Origin: Kalmusia sp. IMI 367209 | Taxonomy: Eukaryota > Ascomycota > Dothideomycetes > Pleosporales > Didymosphaeriaceae | Length of the DNA: 64,000 nucleotides | Assembly (NCBI GenBank): GCA_027946365.1 | Contig: JAPEUQ010000008.1 | Coordinates: forward strand, 248,001-312,000 | Reading direction: 5' to 3' | Shown here: positions 43,769 through 54,873 of the stretch, in pieces | Position numbering within the stretch: the first letter of the stretch is position 1 | How the letters are laid out: each line of letters starts with the position of its first letter | Translations under genes and position numbers: made by a program | The notes under the pieces: generated by a model | The model's input: the letters and a program-made list of their open reading frames with translations, nothing else | Database searches by the model: none | Told to the model about the DNA's origin: nothing

Positions 43769-44659
43769 CTACTCCGTCATAGTCAAAAAGTCCGTGTAGC
43801 TGTGCACAGCGACGCCTGCGAACCCGCTGCTCTTCTTCTTTGCGCTCGTCTCCACCTTGACCAGGTCGGTCAACATGGTGCTCAGGCCCTTCTCCGCGTA
43901 GCTGATCAAGCTCACGTCCGAGCACGTGCTGCTCGTCTCGACGGACAGCCAGACGGGCTTGGACGAGTCGACGGCCTTGACCGCCTTGAGCACCGGATCC
44001 GCAATGCCGAGCAGCGAGCTCGCCGTGTTGCGGTACGTCATAAAGGTGACCGAATCGAGCTTATCCAGGAGACAAGTGTCCAGCGTGGCATCTCCGCAGG
44101 CAACCGTGTTGGCCCAGAAGGGGAGGTCAGCGCCGACAGGGAGATCGAGCGACTCAGCAGTCGTCTTGACCTTGCCGACGATGTCGACGAGCGCCTCGAC
44201 ATACGTCGCCTTGTTGGCGTCGAAATCGTCCAGACTCCCAGGCTCGACGTCCAAATGGATGCCCGCCAGCTTCGCATCCGACGACACCTTGGCCTGGTAC
44301 TGCTTGATCCAGCTCAGCTCGTGGTCGAGCGTGGGGCCGTCCTCGGTCGTCTTGCCGAGCACCCACTGGGCATCGCCCATGAGGGCCTCGACCTTGAGGC
44401 CCGCAGCGGTGCACTTCTTGACGAAGGACTCCCAGGCGTCGAAGCCCATGTCGCGGTCGATGAGGGCCAGCACCGTGGAGAAGGCGTGGTCCTTGGCCGT
44501 CATCTTGGACAGGAAAGTAGCGACCTGTGCGTCGCTCTGGATGATGTCTGAATTCCAGAGCCAGATGGCGCGGTCAGTTGGCTCGGCTGTGGAGCGAGGC
44601 GCGAGGGGGAGGGACAGCGCTGGCGCGGCCAGGGCGAGGAGATAGTTGCACCAGTGCAT
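43769..44659 (-). CDS. Secreted TIM-barrel-like protein, possible glycoside hydrolase
   Basis: A single exon of 296 residues. I chose the ATG at 44659 because it gives a clear signal peptide (MHWCNYLLALAAPALSLPLA); the frame extends upstream to 44797 without one. The mature part has AIWLWNSDII, KVEALMGDAQW, AGIHLDVEPGSLDDF, LPVGADLPFWAN, VTFMTYRN and GFAGVAVHSYTDFL. These look like successive beta-strand ends of a TIM barrel, with an acidic DxE at the end of strand 4, as in glycosidases such as GH18-like enzymes. I cannot name the family. Two Cys pairs may form disulfides. Likely extracellular. Confidence 0.7.
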   Translation of the reverse strand: MHWCNYLLALAAPALSLPLAPRSTAEPTDRAIWLWNSDIIQSDAQVATFLSKMTAKDHAFSTVLALIDRDMGFDAWESFVKKCTAAGLKVEALMGDAQWVLGKTTEDGPTLDHELSWIKQYQAKVSSDAKLAGIHLDVEPGSLDDFDANKATYVEALVDIVGKVKTTAESLDLPVGADLPFWANTVACGDATLDTCLLDKLDSVTFMTYRNTASSLLGIADPVLKAVKAVDSSKPVWLSVETSSTCSDVSLISYAEKGLSTMLTDLVKVETSAKKKSSGFAGVAVHSYTDFLTMTE

Positions 44660-45738
44660 GATAATTGTGTTTAAAAAAACAAAAAAAGGAATGGCTACGC
44701 AAAAAGTTGCGTCAATGTTGTGAAAGGAACGACGAAGAAAGGTAGTGGGGGGGTAAGGAGTGGAATAGCTACAGCTACATGGGAGGGGGGGTATCACGAA
44801 CGAAACGGGAAATCCTGAAACTTATAATGGCCAGCGGAGCGGGTAATGAGGAGGAGGTGAGGCGTTCGGCGGTATTACAACAGACTAGACTATAGAGATT
44901 AGAGGACGCGGCGGACTTCCTGGGTGTTTCGGCTAGCTGGGCGCCATGCTGAGACTACCGAGAGCTACGGGAAATTGTAGCGCGCGCCACTTGCTAGTAT
45001 CCACCGGTCGAGCGTCCGGGTCATCTTTAAAAGTCTAAATCGGATCCAAGGCGCGTTGCGTACGTGGGCAAAGGCAAATTAGTGAGGGGTTATTCCGCAA
45101 TTTACTTCCTCCCGTGGCGCAGCGAGAATCGGAGTCGGGCACTGTGCGTGAGGCGGAAGCGCCCAGAAAGAGGAAACTGTCTCCGTATAGACATCAGAAG
45201 CTTGTCGTTGCAATGGAACATCCTCCGAACAGTCCTGGAATGTTTCGTTTCGTAGACATGGCAAACATTCTTGATCTCTGGTTGATCCCCCAGTTTTCGC
45301 GAGCCGCCCCTAGCCCGAACCAGACCAAACGGGCGAGGCACGACATGTGTATTGGCTACAGACATGGGTCCGTGAGCATGGTGCGGCATCCAGTACACTG
45401 TGGCGTAGCGCCGGGTGGATCTCCCCGCTTACCTGGGTCGATTATGTTTCTGAACTTCGGGCACGTTGGGCGTTTGTTTGATGAGCGTTGAGTATCACGA
45501 CATACTGACCGCCGTTCTAGGCGAGTCTATGCGCCTCTCACATTTCCACATCTTGGCAAAGCTCTGCAGACTGCAGTCGTACATCAAGGAACTTAGATAG
45601 TAGCGCAAGCGATTGCTTCACGTCCCGGCGGGCGCGTTATTTGCGAAGTTAGATTAGCTTACGTATGTACAGGATGCAGGTACCACCAACGAAGAATCTC
45701 AGCTGCACTAAGCAGCATGATCACGAAGGTTGGCCGCC
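44660..45738. other. Intergenic, TIM-barrel gene promoter and permease 3' side
   Basis: The promoter side has poly-A/T and G-rich tracts near 44.67-44.8 kb. No gene supported. Confidence 0.5.
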
Positions 45739-47328
45739 TCAGAAGCAGAACCACGTCCCCACCCTCTTAGCCCAACTCTTCACTCCCTTCTCTTCTGGCT
45801 CGATATCCTCCTTAGTATACACATCCGTGATCAAATCCATCTCATGCGCCCTCACGAACTTGGTCCTCTTGACTAGTTTCCAACCCACGATCATGAGCGC
45901 AAAAATGGGTAGCTCGATGTAGTAGCTGACAAAATCCACGGGCGCGAAATCTGGACTGAAGCAGCTCCACCCTTGCACGAGCACGATGAAGCCGTTCAGC
46001 ACCACGGCGATGATGGGTCCCCAGGGGTAGGTCCAATTCTTGAAGGGGAGCAGATGTTCCTTGTTCTGAGCTTTGAGGCCTGCGCGGAAGCGGAGGGATG
46101 CGATGCCGATGGAGATCCAAGAGAGCTGGTTGGATACACCGACAATGTTTTGAAGCCACGTCCAGAGCTGGCCTGCTCCGATGAAACTAGCTCCGAAAAG
46201 AAGACCTGATAGGACACTTGTGAACAAGACGGCGACCCATGGTACTTGGAAGCGGGTGAGCTTGGTGAACACTTTCGGCGCATGGCCGTTCACACCCAAA
46301 GTGTAGAGGAGCCTGCTTCCTGCAAATAGCGCATGGTTGCCGGCCGAGATGACGCTAGTGAGGATGACAGCGTTGACGAAAGATCCCGCGACATTCGACC
46401 CAGCCATTTGGAAAGCGATTGTAAATGGTGATGTGACTGTGCTCTTAGTCTTGAGGCCCGGGGTGTTGTATGCGACATTGAGGCCAATCATGAGCGCTGA
46501 AAGCACATAGAAGAGTAGGATGCGCCAGAAGACATTTTTGACGACGCGCGGAAGCTGTCGCGCGGGATCACGAGTCTCTCCGGCAGTGATTGCAATGGAC
46601 TCGGTGCCACCGTAGGCAAAGGACGCGGTCACGAAGACGGATGCAAATCCACCAATGCCGCCAACGAAGGGTGCGTCGCCGATGTGCCAATTCCTCCCTC
46701 CGATGTAGTCGTGGGATGTATTACCACCCGCATTGACTGCAATGCTCAAAATGATAAAAATGATGATGGTCACGACCTTGAGCAAGCAAAGCCAGTATTC
46801 CAGTTCGCCATATGCTCGGACGTTGATAATGTTGGCCAGGACGATCAGCACCCAGACAATGAGCCCAAGCGCGTACCAGGGAAACGTATCGGTCCAGTAT
46901 TCCATGAGAAGCTGGAGCGCAACAAGATCGGCGGCCGTCGATACTGCATCGTTGAACCAGTAATTCCAGGTAAGAGCGAATCCGAAAGCGTCGTCAACGT
47001 AGCGACCGGCGAACGTGCAAAAGGATCCAGCCACCGGGACAAAGGCGGCCATTTCCCCCAGACACATCATGGTCACGAAGACGATTCCGCCGACTATCGA
47101 ATAGCACAGAAGCAACGAGGCAGGCCCACCGGTCGCGAGCGCCTTTCCCGTTCCCAAGAACAGCCCGGTACCGATGGTCCCTCCGATTGCGATCATCTGG
47201 ACCTGTCGTGGCGAGAGCGCGCGACGCAGCTTGTCCGCAGCGACGACATGCTCGTGGTGGTAGCCATCATACTCTGGGGACGCTGTCGTGGCGCCTTCGT
47301 AGTACGGTCCCTTCTCGGTGTCGGCCAT
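45739..47328 (-). CDS. Amino-acid permease (yeast YAT/APC family)
   Basis: An uninterrupted 529-residue frame with about 12 transmembrane helices. The N-terminal family signature reads RQVQMIAIGGTIGTGLFLGTG, then MMCLGEMAAFVPVAGSF, TWNYWFNDAVSTAADL, SFAYGGTESIAITAGETRDPARQLPR, VISAGNHALFAGSRLLYTL and SWISIGIASLRFR. It ends in a short cytosolic tail terminating in WFCF, as fungal permeases often do (an aromatic end needed for ER exit in yeast Gap1-type proteins). It should import amino acids across the plasma membrane with protons; specificity is not readable from sequence. Confidence 0.92.
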   Translation of the reverse strand: MADTEKGPYYEGATTASPEYDGYHHEHVVAADKLRRALSPRQVQMIAIGGTIGTGLFLGTGKALATGGPASLLLCYSIVGGIVFVTMMCLGEMAAFVPVAGSFCTFAGRYVDDAFGFALTWNYWFNDAVSTAADLVALQLLMEYWTDTFPWYALGLIVWVLIVLANIINVRAYGELEYWLCLLKVVTIIIFIILSIAVNAGGNTSHDYIGGRNWHIGDAPFVGGIGGFASVFVTASFAYGGTESIAITAGETRDPARQLPRVVKNVFWRILLFYVLSALMIGLNVAYNTPGLKTKSTVTSPFTIAFQMAGSNVAGSFVNAVILTSVISAGNHALFAGSRLLYTLGVNGHAPKVFTKLTRFQVPWVAVLFTSVLSGLLFGASFIGAGQLWTWLQNIVGVSNQLSWISIGIASLRFRAGLKAQNKEHLLPFKNWTYPWGPIIAVVLNGFIVLVQGWSCFSPDFAPVDFVSYYIELPIFALMIVGWKLVKRTKFVRAHEMDLITDVYTKEDIEPEEKGVKSWAKRVGTWFCF

Positions 47329-48986
47329 GCTGAGATCGAAGCCGACGGGAGGGCAGGGGCGAAGGCGAAGAAGAAGGAGAGAGAGAAGGAAGCTTCATCG
47401 CTGACAGGCGAAGCTTGATATTATCAGTCGCCATGGCGCCTACGAGCACGCAATATAGGCAGATGCGGATTGGTTGTGATGGTGTTGCATGGGCCTAGGC
47501 GAGGTAGCATTCGAACGGGTTCCGGGTTGGTCGTGCTTGGCCTGCACCTGCCTAAATCGTCTCGGACGGTACAAAGGGTCCTGCGGCTGAAAACTCTGCG
47601 TTTTTGGTGCTGAAGGAACAAATGACGAAATAAAGACGATGCGTCGTGAAGAGGATCTAAGCCTGGTGGCTGCACCAGCGTGCTGGTCGGTGGCGCCATG
47701 CGGGGGGAAGCTCGCGCTAGCCAACGGCTCGGTTGGGCGCCGTTCACGGCAAGCATCTTGGCCAAGTACATGGCAACGCTTCGTCGACGCCTTGTATCGA
47801 TCCACTGCGAAGTCCCACATCAACCGTCTGCCATGATGGACAAGGAGCTGGGCTCTTGCGCAGCTTTCTAGCGTCTCCAGGCTCGCTGAAATATTGTCAA
47901 TGCGGCTCTACAGTGCTGGAGAAATATTCGTCGACCGCTGGTGGCTCACTGTCGCGCGTGACGAAAAAGCATTGCGTGCATACTCTATCTATCACTCGGT
48001 ATCTGGATTCTGCAATAAAATGCAACTTGGTAGTCGTCTGCGTAAGTATGTCGATTGGGAGGGCATTCCAGCATTCGTTGTGTAGTGAAGACACGTGGTG
48101 GTCCAAGGCTGGGAAGTTTTCCGTAAGGCAAACCTTATACATACGATGCGCTGTCAACTGTCTGTAGTATCATAGTTCTGTGGGTAGGATATATCTCTCA
48201 TTCGCTCCTTTATAGCTTACTACCGGGCACCTCAACCTTGCCGCTGACTTCTCCTCACTCCAACATAGCTGCTCATGCTTCGTACGGAAGTGTGTCGGCA
48301 ATCACCAAACACAAGCCATTGACTCGCTAACTTTATTCACCATTGTTCATTTTTGCATATACTATCTGGTCGGAGAACCCATTTTCAAAGTTTCGAACAG
48401 GCAAAGGGCTGGTTGCGAAGCACTGGATGCTAACCGCTGGACACGATAGACCTTGCACTCTGGCCCCCCAACTTTTGAATTGATCGACGTCCCAAGTACT
48501 GCACGTCGTACATTTGCCATCATTCTCCGATCCAGAATGCAGGCTCGAGATTTGCTGCTTGGAGCCCGTAGAGGCAGACAAAACGCACCACAAAGGTTGA
48601 TCACTGTCCGATATAGAACATGTTATCAGCTGCAGCTCCCAGCGAGACGCATCAAGTCTAGCGCTTTAACCGTGCGCGATGTTCACAGGCTGCTTCGAGA
48701 TGGCCATGCGGGGAAATCGTGGCCCCATGCTGGGGGCCGTCCCATTCGGTGTTCAACCTCATGCATATAATATCTCCCGCCTATTAGATGAAATATCACT
48801 CCCGGGTATGCAACCCTCACAAATGCAAGGCTGAAGAAGGCTGAGGAAGTCTGCCTCTTGAGGGCGTTTGCCTGATCTGGTGATGGTCTACTAAATGGCT
48901 TCTATGTCGCATCGTGTCGCGCACCATTTCTTCGCACTGAGCCGTACGCCTCCCGTTGTGGAAGACGCGGCCCCAGACACACAACG
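47329..48986. other. Gene-poor stretch between permease and rhodopsin-like gene
   Basis: 1.65 kb with short overlapping frames on both strands and no recognisable domain, RNA gene or repeat. Confidence 0.5.
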
Positions 48987-50269
48987 ATGAATGTAATGGA
49001 TCCGGAAACCACGCCTGCCCAGACGCCGCCAGATGGAGTATTGTCAAACTTCAAAAACCCGGACAACTACATTATGGTGGCGAGATTAGCGCTGTGGCTG
49101 TGTCTGGTTACGAGCTCGTTGCTAGTGTTTATGAGGATTTGGTCGCGATTTGTGATCCAAAAGGCCTACCAATGGGATGATTGTAAGTCGAGGCTTCGTC
49201 CATTTCAGATACCTATAGGGTATGCTACTCGGGGCCTCTCTCCTTAGCTGACTCTGCTGCAGATTCCATGATCCTCGCCTGGGCCTTCAACGTCGCGTGG
49301 ATTGGCCTCTGTTTCCACGCCACTCGATACGGCGGCGGCGTATATCACTTATGGGATATATCACAAAGCCATCTGTCCATCTTTTTGAAAGTATGCATCA
49401 TCTTCAGCCAAGCCCTCCTCTCCCAAGTGCGAACTGACGGTCCGGACCACACCAGATAGCCAATCATCTAGAGATACTCTACAACATCGCTATATTCCTG
49501 ACAAAGCTCTCCATACTCCTACAGCTTATCCGTCTCCTCTGCCCCCACCGTACCGGCTGGACCTACTTCATCCTGTGGTTTCTCATCGTCGTCGACGCGC
49601 TGTTCTACTTCGCCATCAACATCGCCACCATTTGGTCGTGCAACCCTAGGAGCAAGATATGGCACCCGACCGACGACGGAACTTGCATCAATTTGGCCGC
49701 GCTGCTGATCATCGGCGCGGTCGTCAATTTCATCTCCGATATAAGCATCCTCGTGCTGCCCATCTGGAAAGTGTGGCAGCTGCAGCTGAGCACGGCGAAG
49801 AAGATCGGCGTGACGAGTGTCTTTTCGACAGGGCTATTGTAAGAATTGCTATGATTGACGCTTCGGATTGTTTTTAATGCTCTGATTACAGTGCGTGCAT
49901 AGCGAGTATCATGCGCTTGTTCGTCACCACGCGCTTCATCGCTAAGCAAAACGATGTCACACTTCTCGTACCAGCTGCTTTGTGGGCGTGAGTCCCCTCT
50001 TCGACCATCTTCGCATGATCATGTGAGTCTGACTTTGGTATAGCGAAGCCGAGATCACCAGCGGGATAATTTGCGGTTGCTTGCCCGCGGTACCTGCAAT
50101 CTTTCGACACTTCGTGCCCAAGTTGAAGAGCTCGATCGGTAGCCGGAATACGAAGCGGAACATGGCAACGTCCGACGTGAGGGGTGCAACAGACGAGGAT
50201 AAATACGGAAAGGGTTCTTATATCGAATTGTACGGGAGGATAAAGAATGATTCCGACGAGGTTCTTTGA
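48987..50269 (+). CDS. Fungal rhodopsin-like seven-helix integral membrane protein (second copy)
   Basis: Exons 48987-49182, 49263-49390, 49456-49838, 49892-49987 and 50044-50269 (introns of 53-80 nt) encode 342 residues. It shows the same family plan as the 11010-12498 product: AYQWDDYSMILAW after helix 2, NHLEILYNIAIFLTKLSILL, a CNPRSKIWHPTDDGTCIN loop, NFISDISILVLPIWKVWQLQL and SGIICGCLPAVPAIFRHF. The C-terminal tail is short, unlike the long Ser-rich tail of the other. Function unknown; some relatives are PTH11-like receptors. All joins keep frame. Confidence 0.85.
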
Positions 50270-52135
50270 AGAGTCCGTGGCCATACCTCGTAAAGTCAGG
50301 CGAGGATGTGGGAGTATGAAGATTGACAATGTACAGATGATGAATATTGCATGCGAGAGGATAGTGGCAAAGTACAATGATAGAAGGCGTCGCACTAACA
50401 CGAAAACATCGGAAAAGACGTATCTCCGCATACAGGTTTTCAGAGCAGCTACACGAGGCGAATATTGTCCGGCAGGCTTAGGACGTCGTTCCGCATTGAT
50501 AGGCAGGGCGACGATATCCGAGCTGGGGTTCAAAAACGTTTTTACTGCGGCGAAAAGACGTTAGCTATCGATCCAATCAGATACCAAGTCAGAGACGTGA
50601 TCAAAGACGAAACGTTATAGTGAACATGACGAAGGAACGAATTCACTTACGATACATCCACCCCGAACGCTGCGCACCCACGTTCCTCAATAGCAATCTG
50701 ACCGTTCTTGTCAATGGGTGAGAGGCGGCGGCGTCGCGTTGCTCACTATGAGGCCGGCCTGATACACATTGTCCTGCCACGAAGGGAGCAGCCTCTCGTT
50801 TCGCGGGGATCGCAAAGCTTCTAGTCTTGCCAAAGCCGATGGCAAGCTTGGCGTCATGCTGCTGGACGTTGGAATCGAGAATGTCAAAGGTCAGAATATG
50901 ACCAGATGAGGGCTGTTGAGAGACTCCCCGTCGTTTGGTTTCGGGTTTCGGCGGGACTAGGAGATTGCTTGGTACCAAAGGTACAGCAGTCATGGAGGCG
51001 ATCAGAGCCGGACCGGTCATGCAAGAGTTGGAGAGCATTGTTGTAGGAGCAATTCACGAAGCGAGGATCAAGGAATTTAGGGACTTGCGTAGGAAGTGAT
51101 GGCAAAGAGTGAAGAGCAAAGATAATCTTGTTTCTGTTGTTTGGAAGATGATGACGTGACAGCGAGACTAGGAGTACGCATACTTCACACTCGGTGGTTG
51201 GTATTAAGCGTGATGGGACACATAAGACCACATTAAACGAAAAGGGAGAAGACTAACTCCGGAAAGCAATCTCTGGACCACCAAATTACCCTTAGGGGAT
51301 AATAGTAAATCAGCAGATTGAAACAGTGAAACACTTGATAGACGAAAGAAGCATGCATTTTTCTGTAAGATATATTTTTCGATAAAATGTATCGGAAGCT
51401 TGAATAAAATTTGTGACTTGAAGCCAATTAGTTTGTTTATTTCCTAGATGGGCTTGTGGTCGTGCGATGATCGGGCACGTGTGTATTTGTGAAGGAGTCA
51501 GCTAAAAGGCACTAGCCAGACCAAGAGCTAAGAAGGATGCGCTGTTAGAAATGAAAATTGATATAGGATTGGACTTGAAATTTGGCTCTGTTCAAGTGTT
51601 CCTTGGAAGCTCTTTGCAGTGGCCCACGGGGGTTCTTTTGTACTTGGGAAGAAGCATGTAGGCTGAAGATACAAAATCGGCCTATGCGAGATCTGAAGAG
51701 TAAATTTCATCGTCAAATCTTGAAAATGAGGTATTACACCTTCAATTATGAAGAAGGCGAATGAAGCGTAAGCCATGTAGATTTCGACGGCTAGTGTGAT
51801 TACCTAATATTTGTCTGTTGCGGCTTGGCTTGCGCTCAAATTGGCCCACTACTCACTCCATGCGCTCCAACAACCATCTGCCGATACACTTGCGGAACGT
51901 CATGTGAAGCGTTTGTATACATCGTGAAACTAATGCTCGTAGTTATGTGGCAAATCACTACCTTGAATGGACAATAGCCGTGTCCAAATCATTATGACGA
52001 CATGACAAGAACGCCTCCCATGCCTGCTGGGCTTCATAGGGACCCTGATGATATCTAGGACTGACACCAGCTCTGACATACGCAGAACCACTTTATTCAT
52101 CTGTTCAATTACCATCTTTCCCCTAGGGAATCATC
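50270..52135. other. Gene-poor AT-rich stretch
   Basis: 1.9 kb. A minus-strand 131-codon frame at 50643-51038 has no recognisable domain and overlaps other frames; I do not support it as a gene. 51.2-51.9 kb is AT-rich. Confidence 0.45.
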
Positions 52136-53174
52136 ATGACTGCACTAACCGGCAACAAGTTCGACCCAAACACAGACATTCCTGACCTAAGCGGAAAAGT
52201 GAGCTCGCCAATCTGTCCACAATTAGCTAAAAGTAGACTGACACGTATCACAGGTATATGTCGTGACAGGTGGTTCCGCAGGTATCGGGTTCGGCATCGT
52301 CGCGCATCTCCTCCAGCATAACCCCGCGAAGATCTACCTGCTTTCCAACAAGGAAGCGCACGCCGAAGAAGCACAACAAGAGCTCGCAAAGACATGGGGC
52401 GATGCAAGCAAGGTTGAATGGCGGCAATGTAACCTCGAGTCTCTCAAGCAGACTGACGAAATTGCGCGGAACCTGGCAAGAGAGCTCACCAGGTTAGATG
52501 GCCTCGTTTGTAACGCAGGACTGGGCGTAGGTCCATACAACGAGTCGGAGGACAAATTGGACACACATATGCAGGTCGACGTCTTCGCGCAGGCGCATAT
52601 TATATTGACGCTGTTACCGGTGCTGCAAAAGACGACCGACTCGCGCATCGTATCCCAATCGTCCGATATGCACCGGGCAGCCCCGTCGTCCGTGACATTC
52701 GAGTCAATCGAAGAGATCAATCAGGATATCGGGGCTACATATTTGTACGGCCGCACTAAACTCGCGCAGATTCTCTTTTCCAATGAGCTGATCAAACGTA
52801 TCAAGGTGGGCCAGTTTGGAACTGTGAGCGCGAATGAGGGTCTGCCGTGGATCAATTGCACACATCCAGGGGCCATAAAGACAGACCAGCAATTCCAGGC
52901 CGAGGAAGCCTACGGTACACTGGGCAAGATTGGTGTCGCGGCGGTCCGACCATTTTTGGGCGACCCGGTGGATAAGGGCTGCCGTTCTGCGTTGTTTGCT
53001 ACGACAAGCCCCGATATCGTCCAAGAGCAAATCCAGGGCGCGTACATCGTGCCTGATTGTAAAGTCACGGATCCGTCTAGCCAGGCGAAAGACGACATCT
53101 TATCGGCCAATCTCTGGAAGTTGACAAAAGGAATTCTGGAAACAAAAATTGGTAACCTGGATTATACCATGTAG
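52136..53174 (+). CDS. Short-chain dehydrogenase/reductase
   Basis: Exons 52136-52198 and 52254-53174 (55 nt intron, GTGAGC/CAG) give 327 residues. The Rossmann nucleotide site is TGGSAGIG (26-33), NAG is at 108-110, and the catalytic Tyr186 and Lys190 lie in YLYGRTK. The C-terminal part has NCTHPGAIKTD, the usual PG motif after the active site. It is a classical NAD(P)H-dependent oxidoreductase of the retinol-dehydrogenase/WW-oxidoreductase-like subgroup, judging by the KxYLL(S)N helix after the glycine motif. The substrate is unknown. A HAD-family gene follows on the same strand 525 nt downstream. Confidence 0.9.
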
Positions 53175-53698
53175 TTGGGGGCCCGAGGGGCCTGATAATA
53201 TCAATGTGATGATTGAAATGCTCGCCAACCTCCCACGCCCTATTGTATATACCAGAAGAGGAAATAACATTCATCTCATCGATTGCAGTGACAAGTACAA
53301 GAGGGCGTGGTTGCGCCCTACAGCGAGCGCATCCCCGCTCAGGAGAAGTCGCCACTACGAGAAGGGACGAACCCCTCGCATCGGCGTCTACGGCGGCATG
53401 GACATGTCGATACAACCCAAAGAATCATACTGCACGTACGATAAACAAATTGCGTTCTGGCATGATTGCGATGCCCTTGTAAAGCGCAGGGCGCACTCGT
53501 TTACGCTACGTCATCGGGTATCGTTGGCCGGCTTACCTTATACAGAAAGGAATCTCCCCAGACCTACCCCACAATATGAGGGTGGCTTTGATCAACAACA
53601 GATATAAAAGCCTTGCATACTAGATATCATCTGAAGACAATCGATCATACCTATACCGTATTGTCCTCGCGCTTCACATTTCCACAAATCTGTACAAC
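53175..53698. other. Intergenic, SDR 3' side and HAD promoter
   Basis: Contains the HAD gene TATA box. Frames at 53149-53607 overlap the SDR end and show no domain. Confidence 0.5.
53603..53610 (+). promoter_or_regulatory. TATA box of the HAD gene
   Basis: TATAAAAG about 90 nt upstream of the ATG at 53699. Confidence 0.6.
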
Positions 53699-54427
53699 AT
53701 GTCGAGACTCACCGACTTCAAGCTTCTGTCCTTCGATGTCTACGGGACTTTAATTGACTGGGAACGCGGCATCGTCAAAGCGCTGCAGCCCATTCTCGAG
53801 AAGTCCGGCAAATCCGACGTGGATCCAAAGCACATCCTCAAAGTTTACCGCCTGCTCGAAGCTCCGGAACAGGTTGAAAACCCCGGTTTGGGATATGCCA
53901 AACTTTTAACTGCGCTGCATCCCAAGGTATGCAAGGAACTCGATCTCGAGGAGCCCACGCAAGAAGAAAGCAAAGCCTTCGGCGACAGCGTTAAAACATT
54001 CCCCGCGTTCCCCGACAGCGTGGCTGCCCTCAGACGTCTATCAAAAACCTACAAAATGGTCGTTCTGTCCAACGTGGACAACGCGTCTTTCGCCGCTAAC
54101 AACGCATCGTCGCTGCAGGGCTTTGAGTGGGACCTTGTGCTAACGGCGGAAGACATCGGCAGTTACAAGCCCGACCTGAAGAACTTCGAATATATGCTAA
54201 AGTCAGTAAAAGAGAAATATGGTGTAGAGAAGAGCGCCGTGTTGCAGACAGCGCAGAGCCAGTTCCATGATCATCATCCGGCGAAAGATATGGGGATTAA
54301 GAGCAGTTGGATCTATAGGCCGGGAGCGATTATGGGGAATCGCGATGATCCGGTGTACAACTGGAAGTTTGACACGTTGGAAGACATGGCGGATGCGGTA
54401 GATGAGGAGCTGAAGGCGACGGGATAG
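53699..54427 (+). CDS. HAD-superfamily hydrolase, 2-haloacid dehalogenase type II-like
   Basis: A single 242-residue exon. Motif I is SFDVYGTLIDW with the nucleophile Asp13; motif II is MVVLSNVDN; the motif III Lys is in SYKPDLKNF; and the later acidic region is HDHHPAKDMGIKSSWIYR. The order and length match the L-2-haloacid dehalogenase-like branch common in fungi. These cytosolic enzymes hydrolyse 2-haloacids or, more often in fungi, unknown small phosphate or acid substrates. A strong TATA box and a good start context (ACATG) suggest regulated expression. Confidence 0.9.
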   Translation: MSRLTDFKLLSFDVYGTLIDWERGIVKALQPILEKSGKSDVDPKHILKVYRLLEAPEQVENPGLGYAKLLTALHPKVCKELDLEEPTQEESKAFGDSVKTFPAFPDSVAALRRLSKTYKMVVLSNVDNASFAANNASSLQGFEWDLVLTAEDIGSYKPDLKNFEYMLKSVKEKYGVEKSAVLQTAQSQFHDHHPAKDMGIKSSWIYRPGAIMGNRDDPVYNWKFDTLEDMADAVDEELKATG

Positions 54428-54873
54428 TGGGCGTATTTGTAGGATTTAGGATTGCTGCTATATATATATGCAGTCGTTACGAGCAACGATAAACGATTTT
54501 CCAGCACAGTGCCCAGGCTATACTACGTCATGTCGTAGATCCAAGGATCGATTGGCACTTGGCACCCCACGTGCGCTCACTCTCTGCCTTCCTTCGCCAA
54601 TGAGACATTCCTGAATCCTCAATCCATCATTCAAGCCACCTATTTCCTCATCAGCCCCTTAATCGAACCCGCGTACACGCCAATTTGCGCCCGGAACATA
54701 ATTGGCTCGCACTTCGTAGCGGACGGGTCACGCAGGGGTCCCGCTCTAGATCGCAACACAAGCTTTTGCTAAGCCTCCACTAAAAAAGCCAAGCGCTTAC
54801 CCGCGCCCCATTTGGAGCTGAACGTTGGACCCCAGCTTCCACTTCCGTCTTCCATCATTCCTGGAGCGATGCC
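54428..54873. other. Intergenic, HAD 3' side and carboxylesterase promoter
   Basis: No feature beyond a short TATATATATA run near 54460. Confidence 0.5.

Noticed and set aside
50643..51231. Minus-strand frames of 131 and 115 codons
   Set aside because: No domain, signal peptide or consistent frame; overlap each other in AT-rich intergenic DNA.
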